DNA of 64,000 nucleotides from Yimella lutea (GTDB taxonomy: Bacteria > Actinomycetota > Actinomycetes > Actinomycetales > Dermatophilaceae). Numbering within the stretch: the first letter of the stretch is position 1; each line of letters starts with the position of its first letter. A program made the position numbers and the translations under genes. The stretch spans positions 682,001 through 746,000 of the forward strand of contig NZ_VFMO01000001.1 of NCBI RefSeq assembly GCF_006715095.1. Reading direction: 5' to 3'. The notes under the pieces were generated by a model. The model did not search any database, was not told the DNA's origin, and was given only the letters and a program-made list of their open reading frames with translations. This document shows positions 7,666 through 17,326 of the stretch, one piece after another.

Positions 7666-9171
7666 TCATCGAGGCAGCCGGATCTGGAAGATCGTGTCGC
7701 CGGGCCGCGAGGTCACCGACACGGCGCCGCCGTGTGAGCCCACCACCGCGTCGACGATCGACAAACCGAGACCCGTCGACCCTTCGGTGCGGGTACGCGC
7801 GCGATCGCCACGGGTGAAGCGTTCGAAGATGTGCGGCACGAGGTCCGGATCGATACCAGGCCCGTCGTCGCGCACCATCAGTTCCACGTGGTCCTCGAAC
7901 TCGCGGACACCCGCCGTCACGGTCGTGCCGGCCGGCGTATGGCGTCGCGCATTCGCCAGCAGGTTGATCATCACCTGGCGCAGCCGTGCCTCGTCGCCGA
8001 TCACCTCGACCGCGTCCTGCGGCAGATCCAGGTTCCACCGGTGCTCACGTCCGGCCACCTGCGCATCGCTCACGGTCTCGATGAGCAGCATCGACAGATC
8101 GACCGGTTCGCGGTCGAGCGGGCGTCCGGAATCGAGTCGGGCCAGCAGCAGCAGATCCTCGACGAGCGCGGTCATCCGGGTCGCCTCGGACTCGATGCGT
8201 CCGAGGGCGTGGGTGACCGAATCGGGCACCGGCTCGGGTTCACGACGGGACAGTTCGGCGTAACCGCGGATGGACGCGAGCGGGGTCCGCAGCTCGTGCG
8301 AGGCGTCCGCGACGAAACGGCGGACGCGGGTCTCGCTCGCCTGGCGGGTGCTCAGGGCAGCGCCCATGTGGTCGAGCAGGTTGTTCAGCGCGTGGCCGAC
8401 CTGACCCACCTCGGTGCGCGGGTCGGTGTCGCGCGGGTCGACACGCTCGACGATGTCGACCTCACCGCGGGACAGCTGCAACTGGGACACCTTGGTCGCC
8501 GTGCCGGCGACACGACGCAGTGGTTCGAGGTTGCGCCGGATGAGGAATGCGCTCCCGAGGCCGACGATGAGCACGCCGAGCCCGCTGAGCAGCCCGACCG
8601 AGAACGCCGTCTTCGCGATGCTCTCCCGCACCGGCTCCAGCGGCAACCCCATGATCGTGACCACTTGCTCGGTCGAGCGTTCGCCGGTGTCGACCTTCAT
8701 CACCCGCTGCGGATGCCGGACGGCAATCAGCCGGTAGTCGCCCGCGTCGTCGACGTGCACCGTCCGAGGGTTCGAGTCGAGGCCGACCGCGAGCAGTTGG
8801 TCGATCTGGGTGGGAGACAGGCGGGTTCGTTTGCCGGGCGCGTTGATCCAGGCGTCCGGGGTGTACTTGTCGGTGTCCGGGTCACGCGAGACCGTCGGGG
8901 TCGAGGTGTCTGCGAGCACGTCGAGGCGCAGCATCGAGCCGCCGGCGACACTTCCCTGCGGCCCTTGTGGTCCGGGTGCGGCTCGGTCGCCCGAATTGCT
9001 CAGAGCAGCATGGGAACTCGTCAACTGTTCGTCCACCTGGCCGAGCAGCGTCCGCTGCAGTTGCCAGACCGTCAACGCGCCGACGGTGGCCGTGACCAGG
9101 AAGAACAGCAACAGGACGCCTGCGACCAGTTTGGTGCGCAGCGTCCAGCGGCCGGGGGAGACAAGGGTCAC
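7666..9171 (-). CDS. Sensor histidine kinase (HAMP, HisKA, HATPase)
   Basis: 501-residue membrane sensor. Transmembrane segment 1 is about residues 14-36 and segment 2 about 191-212, enclosing a roughly 150-residue extracytoplasmic sensor. HAMP follows at about 213-270. The HisKA H-box is HELRTPLASI with the phospho-acceptor His at 292. The N-box (INLLANARRHT, about 402-412), G1 (DDGPGI, 435-440) and G2 (GSTGLGLSI, 464-472) complete an active kinase. It resembles actinobacterial OmpR-partner kinases of the TrcS/MprB type. It lies 7 bases downstream of its response regulator, in the usual order (regulator first). The stimulus is unknown. Confidence 0.95.
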   Translation of the reverse strand: MTLVSPGRWTLRTKLVAGVLLLFFLVTATVGALTVWQLQRTLLGQVDEQLTSSHAALSNSGDRAAPGPQGPQGSVAGGSMLRLDVLADTSTPTVSRDPDTDKYTPDAWINAPGKRTRLSPTQIDQLLAVGLDSNPRTVHVDDAGDYRLIAVRHPQRVMKVDTGERSTEQVVTIMGLPLEPVRESIAKTAFSVGLLSGLGVLIVGLGSAFLIRRNLEPLRRVAGTATKVSQLQLSRGEVDIVERVDPRDTDPRTEVGQVGHALNNLLDHMGAALSTRQASETRVRRFVADASHELRTPLASIRGYAELSRREPEPVPDSVTHALGRIESEATRMTALVEDLLLLARLDSGRPLDREPVDLSMLLIETVSDAQVAGREHRWNLDLPQDAVEVIGDEARLRQVMINLLANARRHTPAGTTVTAGVREFEDHVELMVRDDGPGIDPDLVPHIFERFTRGDRARTRTEGSTGLGLSIVDAVVGSHGGAVSVTSRPGDTIFQIRLPR

Positions 9172-9178
9172 CCGTGGA

Positions 9179-9916
9179 TCACTTAGCCGGTTTCAGCACG
9201 TAGCCTGCGCCGCGCATGGTGTGGATCATCGGCTCGCGCCCGGCATCGATCTTCTTGCGCAGGTAGGAGATGTAGAGCTCGACCACGTTCGCCTGCCCAC
9301 CGAAGTCGTAGTGCCACACCCGGTCGAGGATCTGCGCCTTGCTCAGCACCCGCTTCGGGTTGCGCATCATGAACCGCAGGAGCTCGAACTCGGTTGCGGT
9401 CAACGAGATCTCGGCGCCGTCCCTGATCACCTCGTGACTGTCCTCGTCCAGCGTGAGGTCACCCACCCGAAGTACCGAGGACGATTCCTGCACCATCTGG
9501 GTGGAGCGTCGGATCAGGGCGCGGACCCGAGCGACAACCTCTTCCAGCGAGAAGGGCTTGGTCACGTAGTCGTCGCCACCGGCGGTGAGTCCGGCCACCC
9601 GATCCTCGACGGCGTCCTTTGCGGTGAGGAACAGCACCGGCAGGGACGGGTCGCTGTCGCGCATCCGGCGCAGCACCTCGAGTCCGTCGAAGTCGGGCAA
9701 CATCATGTCGAGCACGACGGCGTCCGGCTCGAACTCCTTCGCCGTCTTCACCGCGCTCGTGCCGGTCGCCGCGGTGCGGATCTGCCAGCCCTCGTAGCGC
9801 AGCGCCATGCCGAGCAGTTCGGTCAGGTTCGACTCGTCGTCGACCACGAGGACGCGCACCGGCGAGCCGTCGAGCCGGGTGAGCGCAGGAGCGTTTGCCA
9901 TGAGACCAGTGTGCAT
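9179..9916 (-). CDS. OmpR-family response regulator
   Basis: Receiver domain (about residues 20-130) with acidic pair D26-D27, phospho-acceptor D70 in DAVVLDMMLPDFDG, and the conserved Lys at 100; a winged-helix DNA-binding domain follows (about 150-240, ending in the RGAGYVL wing). 245 residues with the start at 9916. An internal ATG at 9901 would give 240 residues, and neither start has a clear ribosome site, so the first five residues are uncertain. Operon with the kinase downstream. Resembles TrcR/MprA-type regulators; targets are not visible from this sequence. Confidence 0.93.
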   Translation of the reverse strand: MHTGLMANAPALTRLDGSPVRVLVVDDESNLTELLGMALRYEGWQIRTAATGTSAVKTAKEFEPDAVVLDMMLPDFDGLEVLRRMRDSDPSLPVLFLTAKDAVEDRVAGLTAGGDDYVTKPFSLEEVVARVRALIRRSTQMVQESSSVLRVGDLTLDEDSHEVIRDGAEISLTATEFELLRFMMRNPKRVLSKAQILDRVWHYDFGGQANVVELYISYLRKKIDAGREPMIHTMRGAGYVLKPAK

Positions 9917-10023
9917 TTCACAGCTAGCCGACAGCTATCGCATTCCTGTGCGATTTCTATGACAAGTCAGTGATGGGCGAGCAGCCGCGCTGCTCGCCCA
10001 TCACCGTTCGATGCTGGCAGCGG

Positions 10024-11751
10024 TTATCGAGTCGCGAGCACCTGGCGCATGTCCGGACGGGTCTCCGGCGCCTCGTTGCGGCGTGCGTCGGACTCCTCGT
10101 CGGTGGTGAGTTCCTGGCTTTCGCGTTCGGCCTTCACCCGCTCCAGGTAGGCGTTGACCTCGTGTGCCTTCTTCGCGTCGTCCCAGCCGAGCACCGGTGC
10201 GATGAGGTCGGCTGCTTCCTGGGCGGCTTCGGTGCCGCGGTGCTTGGTCTCGATCGACATGCGGGTGCGCCGGGTGAGCACGTCGGCGAGGTGCAGCGCG
10301 CCTTCGTGGGTCGCGGCGTACTTGATCTCGGCGCGCAGGTAGGCCTCGGCGTTGGTCACCGGTTCGAGCAGCGACGGGTCCTCCTCGCCGAGTGCCAGCA
10401 CCTCGTGCAGTTTCGATCCGTACCGGCCCAGCAGGTGCTCCACCCGCCACTCGGGCAGCCCGGTCTCGGCGGCGAGCTCGCCCTTGAGGTTGAGCATCGC
10501 CTGGTAGCCGTCGGCCCCGATGAGCGGGACGTTCTCGGTGACGGAGTCCTTGATCTGGCCGAGGTCTTCGGCAGCGGCGTCGACGGCGTCTTTGGCCATG
10601 ACCCGGTAGGTCGTGTACTTACCACCGGCGATCGAGATCAGACCGGGCTCCGGACGCGCGACCGCGTGCTCACGAGACAACTGGCTGGTCGACTCGCTTT
10701 CGCCGGCGAGCAGCGGGCGCAGCCCGGCATAGACACCGAGGATGTCGTCCTTGGTCAGTGGGGTGGCCAGCACCTCGTTGACGTGCTCGAGGATGTACTC
10801 GATATCGGTTTTGGTGGCCGCCGGGTGGGCGACGTCGAGCGCCCAGTCGGTGTCGGTGGTGCCGATGATCCACTGCTGGCCCCACGGGATCACGAACAGC
10901 ACCGACTTCTCGGTGCGCAGGATAAGGCCGACCTCGCCGGCGATGCGGTCGCGCGGAACGAGGATGTGCACGCCCTTGCTGGCGCGCACTCGGAAGCGTC
11001 CGCGTCCGCCGCTCATCTTCTGCACGTCGTCGGTCCAGACGCCGGTGGCGTTGATGACGACCTTGGCGCGCACCGTCTGGGTGGTGCCGGTGTCGACATC
11101 GCGCACGACCGCACCGACGACCCGGTCGGCTTCCTTGACGATCTCGACGACCTCGGTGCTGTTTCGCACGACCGCCCCGTAGTGCGCGGCGGTGCGGGCG
11201 ACCATCATCGTGTGTCGGGCGTCGTCGGCCTGGGCGTCGAAATAGCGCACTGCGCCGACCATCGCGTCGGACTTCAGGCCGGGGAAGAGCTTCAGGGCAC
11301 CGCCGTGCGTGAGGTGCTTCTGGCGCGGCACCGAGCGTGCACCGCCCATCTGGTCGTACATGGCCAACCCGGCCGCAACGTACGGACGCTCCCAGCCACG
11401 GTGCGACAGGGGGTACAGGAACGGGACGGGGTGGACGAGGTGGGGCGCGATGCGGGTCAGCATCAACTCGCGTTCCTTCAGCGCCTCGGCCACCAGGCTG
11501 AAGTTGAGCTGTTCGAGGTAGCGCAGGCCGCCGTGGAACAACTTGGAACTGCGCGAGGAGGTGCCGCTGGCGAAATCGCGCGCCTCGACCAGTCCGGTGC
11601 GCAGTCCGCGGGTCGCTGCATCGAGCGCAATGCCGGCGCCGGTGACGCCGGCGCCGATGACCAGGACGTCGAACTCGCGTTCACCGAGTTCCTCCCAGGC
11701 TTGCTGGTGCTCGGCCGGACCGAGTGTGGCGCTGAAGGGCTGCATGACCAT
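10024..11751 (-). CDS. glpD: Glycerol-3-phosphate dehydrogenase (FAD, GlpD)
   Basis: 575 residues. Oxidises sn-glycerol-3-phosphate to dihydroxyacetone phosphate at the membrane, passing electrons to quinone. The FAD dinucleotide motif GAGVTG is at 33-38, followed by the family segments ARDFASGTSSRSSKLFHGGLR (continuing LEQ) and the central DAO fold; the helical C-terminal GlpA/GlpD domain begins around residue 430. The ATG at 11751 is chosen because CAGGAGATTCCC precedes it; an upstream ATG at 11817 would add 22 unlikely residues. Transcribed away from glpFK; the divergent interval between the start codons is 220 bases and probably holds shared control sites, but I could not identify an operator. 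Confidence 0.96.
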   Translation of the reverse strand: MVMQPFSATLGPAEHQQAWEELGEREFDVLVIGAGVTGAGIALDAATRGLRTGLVEARDFASGTSSRSSKLFHGGLRYLEQLNFSLVAEALKERELMLTRIAPHLVHPVPFLYPLSHRGWERPYVAAGLAMYDQMGGARSVPRQKHLTHGGALKLFPGLKSDAMVGAVRYFDAQADDARHTMMVARTAAHYGAVVRNSTEVVEIVKEADRVVGAVVRDVDTGTTQTVRAKVVINATGVWTDDVQKMSGGRGRFRVRASKGVHILVPRDRIAGEVGLILRTEKSVLFVIPWGQQWIIGTTDTDWALDVAHPAATKTDIEYILEHVNEVLATPLTKDDILGVYAGLRPLLAGESESTSQLSREHAVARPEPGLISIAGGKYTTYRVMAKDAVDAAAEDLGQIKDSVTENVPLIGADGYQAMLNLKGELAAETGLPEWRVEHLLGRYGSKLHEVLALGEEDPSLLEPVTNAEAYLRAEIKYAATHEGALHLADVLTRRTRMSIETKHRGTEAAQEAADLIAPVLGWDDAKKAHEVNAYLERVKAERESQELTTDEESDARRNEAPETRPDMRQVLATR

Positions 11752-11971
11752 GGGAATCTCCTGGCTGCCTCGACGAGTGTTCTGGTTCAACTGTAAACGA
11801 GTGGTCAACGTCGCCACCCACTGGCCACTACGGATGTAGAGGACCGAAAAACGCGCCGGTCAATTGTGCTCAAGCCCTACGGACATGGGTCGACCTTTGG
11901 TAGAACATAGTCACATCTACGTCGAAGATCGTGGTCCGCGCTCTTCGCATACTGGGAGGAGGGGTTCAACG

Positions 11972-12709
11972 GTGAGCCTCGGAGCAGTATTTGTCAGTGA
12001 AGTGATCGGAACCGCGATCCTGCTGTTGTTGGGTTGTGGTGTCGTCGCGAACGTCGCGCTGCCGAAGAACAACGGTACGGACGGCGGTTTCCTGATGGTC
12101 AACTTCGGGTGGGGTCTCGCGGTCTTCGCGGGTGTCTACGCCGCCTGGAAGTCGGGCGCGCACCTCAACCCGGCCGTCACCATCGGTCTGCTCACTCAGA
12201 GCCTCGGTGACGAACCCGTGACCTACGCCAAGGGCGTGGAGATCACCGCCGCGTCCACCATGGTCTACCTGGCCGCCGAACTGATCGGTGCCTTCATCGG
12301 TGCCGTGTTGTGCTGGATGGCCTACAAGAAGCAGTTCGACGAGCGCGGTGAGGCCGGCTCGCTCGGCGTCTTCTCCACCGGCCCGCAGATCCGTTCCACC
12401 GGTTGGAACCTCGTGACCGAGGCCCTGGGGACCTTCGTTCTGGTCTTCATCATCATGATGTTCGGCAAGTCACCCGCAGGTCTCGGCCCGTTGGCCGTGG
12501 CGCTGCTTGTGGTCGGAATCGGTGCCTCGCTGGGTGGCCCCACGGGGTACGCCATCAACCCGGCGCGTGACCTCGGTCCGCGTATCGCGCACGCCGTGCT
12601 GCCGATCCCGCACAAGGACGACAGCAACTGGGGTTACGCGTGGATCCCGGTCGTCGGCCCGCTCCTCGGCGCCGTCGCTGCAGGTCTGCTCGCGATCGTC
12701 TACATGTGA
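11972..12709 (+). CDS. glpF: Glycerol uptake facilitator (aquaglyceroporin)
   Basis: 245 residues starting at GTG 11972, set by the strong ribosome site GGGAGGAGGGG (11954-11964). Six membrane helices and two half-helices carry the NPA boxes HLNPAVT (NPA at 66-68) and AINPARD (NPA at 196-198). The Arg after the second box (R199) and a Gly-rich face (GGPTGYA) fit a glycerol-conducting selectivity filter, while water channels keep a narrower filter. It lets glycerol cross the membrane by facilitated diffusion and is trapped by GlpK, encoded 79 bases downstream. It is the first gene of the glpFK operon. Confidence 0.96.
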   Translation: MSLGAVFVSEVIGTAILLLLGCGVVANVALPKNNGTDGGFLMVNFGWGLAVFAGVYAAWKSGAHLNPAVTIGLLTQSLGDEPVTYAKGVEITAASTMVYLAAELIGAFIGAVLCWMAYKKQFDERGEAGSLGVFSTGPQIRSTGWNLVTEALGTFVLVFIIMMFGKSPAGLGPLAVALLVVGIGASLGGPTGYAINPARDLGPRIAHAVLPIPHKDDSNWGYAWIPVVGPLLGAVAAGLLAIVYM

Positions 12710-12788
12710 TCGGACGTGGGCCCGTCGCACCAGCGGCGGGACACTCCTCTCTTCCCCGCACGAAACTTTCGGCTAAGGAGCCACCGCA

Positions 12789-14339
12789 GTGAGCAAGTAC
12801 ATCGCTTCGATCGACCAGGGCACCACCAGCACGCGGTGCATGATCTTCGACCACGACGGCAAGGTCGTCTCGGTCGCACAGATGGAACACGAGCAGATCT
12901 TCCCCAAGGCCGGCTGGGTCGAGCACAACCCGGCCGAGGTCTGGGAGAACACCCGCAAGGTGAGCGCCGAGGCCATGGCCAAGGGAGACATCTCGCGCGG
13001 CGACGTCGCCGCGGTCGGCATCACCAACCAGCGTGAGACCGCGGTCGTCTGGGACAAGAACACCGGCGAGGCCGTCTACAACGCGATCGTCTGGCAGGAC
13101 ACCCGCACCGACAAGATCGTCGAGGAACTCGGCGGCTCCGAGGGTGCCGACAAGTACAAGGACAAGGTCGGCCTGCCGCTGGCCACCTACTTCTCCGGTC
13201 CGAAGGTCAAGTGGATCCTCGACAACGTCGAGGGCGCTCGCGAGAAGGCCGACAAGGGCGACCTGCTGTTCGGCAACATGGACACCTGGGTGTTGTGGAA
13301 CATGACCGGCGGCTCGGACGGCGGTGTCCACGTCACCGACGTCACCAACGCCTCGCGCACCATGTTGATGGACTTGGACACCCTGCAGTGGGACGAATCC
13401 ATCGCCAAGGACATGGGCATTCCGATGTCGATGCTTCCGGAGATCCGGTCGTCGTCGGAGGTCTACGGCAAGGGCCGGGAGAAGGGCTCCTTCCCGGGTG
13501 TGCCGATCGCGGGCATCCTCGGCGACCAGCAGGCCGCCACCTTCGGTCAGGTCTGTTACGAGCCCGGCACGGCGAAGAACACCTACGGCACCGGCAACTT
13601 CATGCTCCTCAACACCGGTGAGGAGAAGGTCATGAGCAAGAACGGCCTGCTCACCACCGTCTGCTACAAGATCGGGGACAACAAGCCGATCTACGCCCTC
13701 GAGGGTTCGGTCGCCGTCACCGGGTCGCTGGTGCAGTGGCTGCGCGACAACCTCAACCTGATCAGCTCGGCGCCAGAGGTCGAGGACCTCGCCAAGGGTG
13801 TCGAGGACAACGGTGACGTCTACATCGTCCCCGCCTTCTCCGGTCTGTTCGCCCCGCACTGGCGCTCCGACGCCCGCGGCGCGATCGTCGGCCTCACCCG
13901 GTTCGCGAACAAGGGCCACATCGCCCGTGCCGCGCTCGAGGCCGTCGCGTTCCAGAGCCGCGAGGTGATGGACGCGATGAACGCCGACTCCGGCGTCGAC
14001 CTCACCGAGCTGAAGGTCGACGGCGGCATGGTGGTCAACGAGACCCTCATGCAGTTCCAGGCCGACATTCTTGGCGTGCCCGTCATCCGTCCGGTGATCA
14101 ACGAGACCACCGCGTTGGGCGCGGCCTACGCGGCCGGCCTGGCCGTCGGTTTCTGGAAGGACGAGGACGAACTGCGCAAGCAGTGGGCCGAGGACAAGCG
14201 CTGGGAGCCGCAGATGGACGAGGCCGACCGCAAGCGTCTGTACGCCAAGTGGAACAAGGCCGTCCAGCGCACCCTCGACTGGGCCAAGGACGACGAGAAG
14301 CCGGAAGACGCGGTGTCGGAGGCCGACATCCAGCAGTAA
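12789..14339 (+). CDS. glpK: Glycerol kinase
   Basis: 516-residue FGGY-family kinase converting glycerol and ATP to glycerol-3-phosphate. The N-terminal ATP-binding signature DQGTTSTR is at residues 10-17, family segments such as GWVEHNP and the conserved ITNQRET follow, and the FGGY-C segment DGGMVVN is near residue 413. Starts at GTG 12789 with AAGGAG at 12775-12780. Slightly longer than the usual 500 residues because of an acidic tail. Forms an operon with glpF and, with glpD, a complete glycerol-to-DHAP route. A strong terminator follows. Confidence 0.97.
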   Translation: MSKYIASIDQGTTSTRCMIFDHDGKVVSVAQMEHEQIFPKAGWVEHNPAEVWENTRKVSAEAMAKGDISRGDVAAVGITNQRETAVVWDKNTGEAVYNAIVWQDTRTDKIVEELGGSEGADKYKDKVGLPLATYFSGPKVKWILDNVEGAREKADKGDLLFGNMDTWVLWNMTGGSDGGVHVTDVTNASRTMLMDLDTLQWDESIAKDMGIPMSMLPEIRSSSEVYGKGREKGSFPGVPIAGILGDQQAATFGQVCYEPGTAKNTYGTGNFMLLNTGEEKVMSKNGLLTTVCYKIGDNKPIYALEGSVAVTGSLVQWLRDNLNLISSAPEVEDLAKGVEDNGDVYIVPAFSGLFAPHWRSDARGAIVGLTRFANKGHIARAALEAVAFQSREVMDAMNADSGVDLTELKVDGGMVVNETLMQFQADILGVPVIRPVINETTALGAAYAAGLAVGFWKDEDELRKQWAEDKRWEPQMDEADRKRLYAKWNKAVQRTLDWAKDDEKPEDAVSEADIQQ

Positions 14340-14343
14340 CCGA

Positions 14344-14388
14344 CCGGTGGATGAGCCGTCGTGAGGCTGCGAGCGACGCATCGAAACC
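14344..14388. repeat. REP-like dispersed repeat, copy 1
   Basis: On the minus strand this reads GGTTTCGATGCGTCGCTCGC (then AGCCTCACGACGGCTCATCCACCGG). It shares the TTTCGA...CGTCGCTCG...GACGGCTC framework with 46082-46123 and the GGTTTCG/GGCTCA-CCA ends with the copies near 59.15 and 63.1 kb. It lies between the glpK stop and its terminator. Confidence 0.5.
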
Positions 14389-14396
14389 CGGAACAT

Positions 14397-14436
14397 AACC
14401 AGGCCCCAGCCCGACACGGGTGGGGCCTGGTTCTGT
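14397..14436 (+). terminator. Terminator between glpK and the siderophore operon
   Basis: AACCAGGCCCC (14397-14407) pairs with GGGGCCTGGTT (14422-14432), with further AGCCC/GGGT pairing in the loop; CTGTTC follows. It lies in a convergent gap, so it can terminate both strands. Confidence 0.85.
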
Positions 14437-15234
14437 TCAGGCAGCGGGGACGCTGTGGTGCCGGCCGATCGGCACCACCAGCGGCGTCCCGGTCACCGGG
14501 TCGGGCACGACACTCGCGGTCAGACCGAAGACCCCGCGCACTCGCTCGGCGGTGATCACCTCCGTCGGGCTGCCCTGAGCGACGACCGTTCCTTCTTTGA
14601 CCGCGATGAGTTCGTCGGCGTACCGGGCAGCCAGGTTGAGGTCGTGCAGCACCATCGCCACCGTCGTCCCGCGCTCGCGGTTGAGGTCGGTGACCAGGTC
14701 GAGCACGTCGACGGCGTGGGCGAGGTCGAGGAAGCTGGTGGGTTCGTCGAGCAGCAGCACGTCGGTCTGTTGGGCGAGCACCATCGCGATCCACACCCGC
14801 TGTCGTTGGCCACCGGAGAGTTCCTCGACGAGGCGGTCTGCGAGGTCGAGGGTTGCGGTGGCTTCGAGTGCCTCGGCGACGATGCGATCGTCGTCACGGG
14901 TACGGGGACGAAACGCGCTCTGGTGCGGGTGCCGGCCCAGCCCGACGAGTTCGACGACGGTCATGCCGCTCGGCGCGACAGGTTGCTGTGGGAGCAGCGC
15001 GACGCGCCGCGCGACCTGGTTGGGGCGCATCGACCTCAGGTCGGCGCCGTCGAGCAGCACCGCACCCGCGTGCGGACGCAACACCCGCGACAGCCCGCGC
15101 AGCAGCGTCGACTTGCCGCAGCCGTTCGCGCCGACGATCGCGGTGATCTGGCCCGCGGGCAGCGCGAGGTCGAGACCGTCGACGACGGTGTGCTTGTCGT
15201 AGGTGAGGGTGAGGCCACGTGCTTCGAGGGTCAT
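14437..15234 (-). CDS. Iron-siderophore ABC transporter, ATP-binding protein
   Basis: 265-residue FecE/FepC-type ATPase. Walker A GANGCGKST (about residues 35-43), Q-loop LPQQPV, signature LSGGQRQRV, Walker B VLLLDEPTSFLD and H-loop VLHDLNLA are all present. Energises uptake of ferric siderophore or a related chelate at the inner face of the membrane. Its ATG overlaps the stop of the upstream permease gene by 4 bases (ATGA), indicating translational coupling. It is the last gene of the operon; the terminator at 14397-14436 ends it. Confidence 0.95.
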   Translation of the reverse strand: MTLEARGLTLTYDKHTVVDGLDLALPAGQITAIVGANGCGKSTLLRGLSRVLRPHAGAVLLDGADLRSMRPNQVARRVALLPQQPVAPSGMTVVELVGLGRHPHQSAFRPRTRDDDRIVAEALEATATLDLADRLVEELSGGQRQRVWIAMVLAQQTDVLLLDEPTSFLDLAHAVDVLDLVTDLNRERGTTVAMVLHDLNLAARYADELIAVKEGTVVAQGSPTEVITAERVRGVFGLTASVVPDPVTGTPLVVPIGRHHSVPAA

Positions 15235-16283
15235 GCGTCGTTACTTCCTCGCGAGGTGGGGCGGTGGATCAACAGGGACAGCAGGAAAGGCGCGCCGGCG
15301 ATGCCGGTGAGCACACCGACCGGGAGGCTGCCGGGCACGACGTACGTGGTGAGGTAGTCGGCGGCAACGACGATGCAGGCTCCGATGAGTGCCGACAACG
15401 GGATCGAGGGGCGGCCGCCGTTGAGGCGGCGCGCGGTGGGCCCCGCGAGCAGGCTGACGAACGCGATGGGGCCGGTGACGGAGGCCGCGGTGGCGGTGAT
15501 GACGACCGCGACGGCCATGAGCGCGAGTCGGGTGCGGTCAGCCGCAGCGCCGAGTGCAGTGGCCGCTTCGGCGCCGAGTTCGATCAGTCGCAGCGGCCGG
15601 GCGAGTACAGCGGCCACCGGCAGGGCGATGGCCAATACGACTGCCAGCCGGGCGATTCCGCTCCACGCGGGGGAGTTGAGCGACCCGGTCAGCCACACCA
15701 TCGCGTCCTGTGCCTGATGGATGTTGGAGCGCATGAGCAGCCACTGGATCAGCGACTGCAGCGCCGCGCTGATGCCGAGCCCGATGAGGATCATCCGGTG
15801 CGAGGCGGTCGCGCCGCGGCCGCCGACGAGGTGGATCAGCAGCGCGACGACGAGGCTGCCGGCGAGCGCGGCGAGCGACATCGGTGTGCCGGACCAGCCC
15901 AGCAGCACCGACGAACCCAGCGCCCCTGCGCTTGCTCCCAGCGAGACGCCGAGCACATCGGGGCTGGCCAGCGGGTTGCGCAACATCGTCTGGAAGATCG
16001 ACCCGGCCGCGCCGAAGGCGACCCCTGCAAGAGCTCCTGCGAGCGCGGCCGGGAGTTTGGACTCCATCACCATGAAACCGGCCACCGGGATGTCGGTGCC
16101 GGTCACGATGCGGAAGAAGTCGGGGATCGTCACGGTGTAGTCGCCGAGCAGCACGCGCGCGGCGAGCAGTCCGAGCAGCGCGAAGGCCGCGGTTACGAGC
16201 GCGACCGACAACCTGCGGCGGACGCGGGTGCGCGCGGCGGCCACCGCCTTCAGGGCAGGGGTGGCGCAGGTTGCGGCAGTCAC
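15231..16283 (-). CDS. Iron-siderophore ABC transporter permease (FecCD type) 2
   Basis: About 350 residues with nine or ten hydrophobic helices. Family landmarks include GAAGSIFQTMLRNPLASPD and the cytoplasmic coupling segment near TGPIAFVSLLAGPTARRL. GTG 16283 is chosen as start: it overlaps the preceding permease stop by 4 bases (GTGA) and has AAAGGTGG upstream. A longer open frame upstream is antisense-type Arg/Pro-rich sequence and is not coding. Forms a heterodimer channel with the upstream permease. Member of the iron-regulated operon. Confidence 0.93.
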   Translation of the reverse strand: MTAATCATPALKAVAAARTRVRRRLSVALVTAAFALLGLLAARVLLGDYTVTIPDFFRIVTGTDIPVAGFMVMESKLPAALAGALAGVAFGAAGSIFQTMLRNPLASPDVLGVSLGASAGALGSSVLLGWSGTPMSLAALAGSLVVALLIHLVGGRGATASHRMILIGLGISAALQSLIQWLLMRSNIHQAQDAMVWLTGSLNSPAWSGIARLAVVLAIALPVAAVLARPLRLIELGAEAATALGAAADRTRLALMAVAVVITATAASVTGPIAFVSLLAGPTARRLNGGRPSIPLSALIGACIVVAADYLTTYVVPGSLPVGVLTGIAGAPFLLSLLIHRPTSRGSNDA

Positions 16284-17326
16284 AGGGTGACCACCTTTCG
16301 GCGCAGCAACACGATCAGCGCGGGCACCCCGACCAGTGCGGTGAGGATGCCGGCCGGAAGCTCGCCTGGGCGGGCCACGACGCGTCCGATGACGTCGGCG
16401 AGGGTCAGCATCGCGGCGCCGCCCAGGGCGCACAGCGGCAGCAAGCGGGTGTGGTCGGGCCCAGCGAAGCCGCGCACGACGTGGGGCACGACGAGCCCGA
16501 CGAAGGCGATCGGGCCGGCGATCGAGGTGGCCGTGCAGGCGAGCAGCACGGCTCCGGCGGCGACGGTGATGCGCACCAGCGCGACCCGCCGGCCGAGGGC
16601 ACGGGCGAGGTCGTCGCCGAGTGCGAGCGCGTTGAGAGTGCGCGCCGAGGCGACCACGATCAGTGCGCCGACGGCGAGGAAGGGGAGGGTGAGGAGCAGG
16701 TTCGCCGACTCGCGTCCGCCGACGGAGCCCACCTGCCAGAAACGGTAGACCTCAAGCGCCCCCTGGTCGCGCATGAGCAGCGCGGCGGTGATGCTCGAGC
16801 AGCCGGCGGTGACCGCGGCGCCGGTCAGTGCCAGCGTGATCGGGCCAGCGCCACCGTAGGCCGCGGAGGCGATCGCATAGACGGCGAACGCCGCGAGAGC
16901 GCCGCCGAGCAGGGCAAGGAGCACGAACGACAGTTGGTTGCCGGCGAAGCCGGCGGTCAGGCCGATGACGACGGCCAGTGAAGCGCCGGCGTTGACACCG
17001 AGCAGTCCCGGGTCGGCCAGCGGGTTGCGGGTGAGCCCCTGCAGCGCGGCACCCGACACGGCGACCGACGCCCCGACGACGACGGCGACGAGGGTGCGGG
17101 TGGCGCGTGCATCGACGACGGCGGCCGCGTCACCGGTGCCGGTGAAGAACGCGTGCAAAGCGTCGAGCATGCCGAGGCTGCTGCTGGAGCCGATGGCGAG
17201 GGAGAGCGCGCAGGCGACGCCCAAGGTCGCCGTCGCGATCGCGAAGCCGACGCCGGCGCGCCGGCGCGACCCGCGTCCGGTTGTGGGTCGGCCGGACGCG
17301 GGTCGGGTGGAGACGAGAGTGCTCAC
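16280..17326 (-). CDS. Iron-siderophore ABC transporter permease (FecCD type) 1
   Basis: 348 residues, about ten helices. The typical ALQGLTRNPLADPGLLGVNAG segment (positions about 85-105; residues G-x-x-x-Q-x-x-x-R-N-P-L-A-x-P) and GPIAFVGLVVPHVVRGFAG with the coupling helix identify a FecC/FepD-like permease. Start GTG 17326 overlaps the binding-protein stop by 4 bases. A 178-residue upstream extension of the frame is only the shadow of the binding-protein gene. Works with the second permease, the lipoprotein and the ATPase. Confidence 0.93.
   Translation of the reverse strand: MSTLVSTRPASGRPTTGRGSRRRAGVGFAIATATLGVACALSLAIGSSSSLGMLDALHAFFTGTGDAAAVVDARATRTLVAVVVGASVAVSGAALQGLTRNPLADPGLLGVNAGASLAVVIGLTAGFAGNQLSFVLLALLGGALAAFAVYAIASAAYGGAGPITLALTGAAVTAGCSSITAALLMRDQGALEVYRFWQVGSVGGRESANLLLTLPFLAVGALIVVASARTLNALALGDDLARALGRRVALVRITVAAGAVLLACTATSIAGPIAFVGLVVPHVVRGFAGPDHTRLLPLCALGGAAMLTLADVIGRVVARPGELPAGILTALVGVPALIVLLRRKVVTL

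Noticed and set aside
12555..14417. 620-residue open frame on the minus strand opposite glpF-glpK
   Set aside because: Antisense shadow of glpK: rich in Val, Asp, His and Leu without a domain. glpK itself has all kinase motifs.
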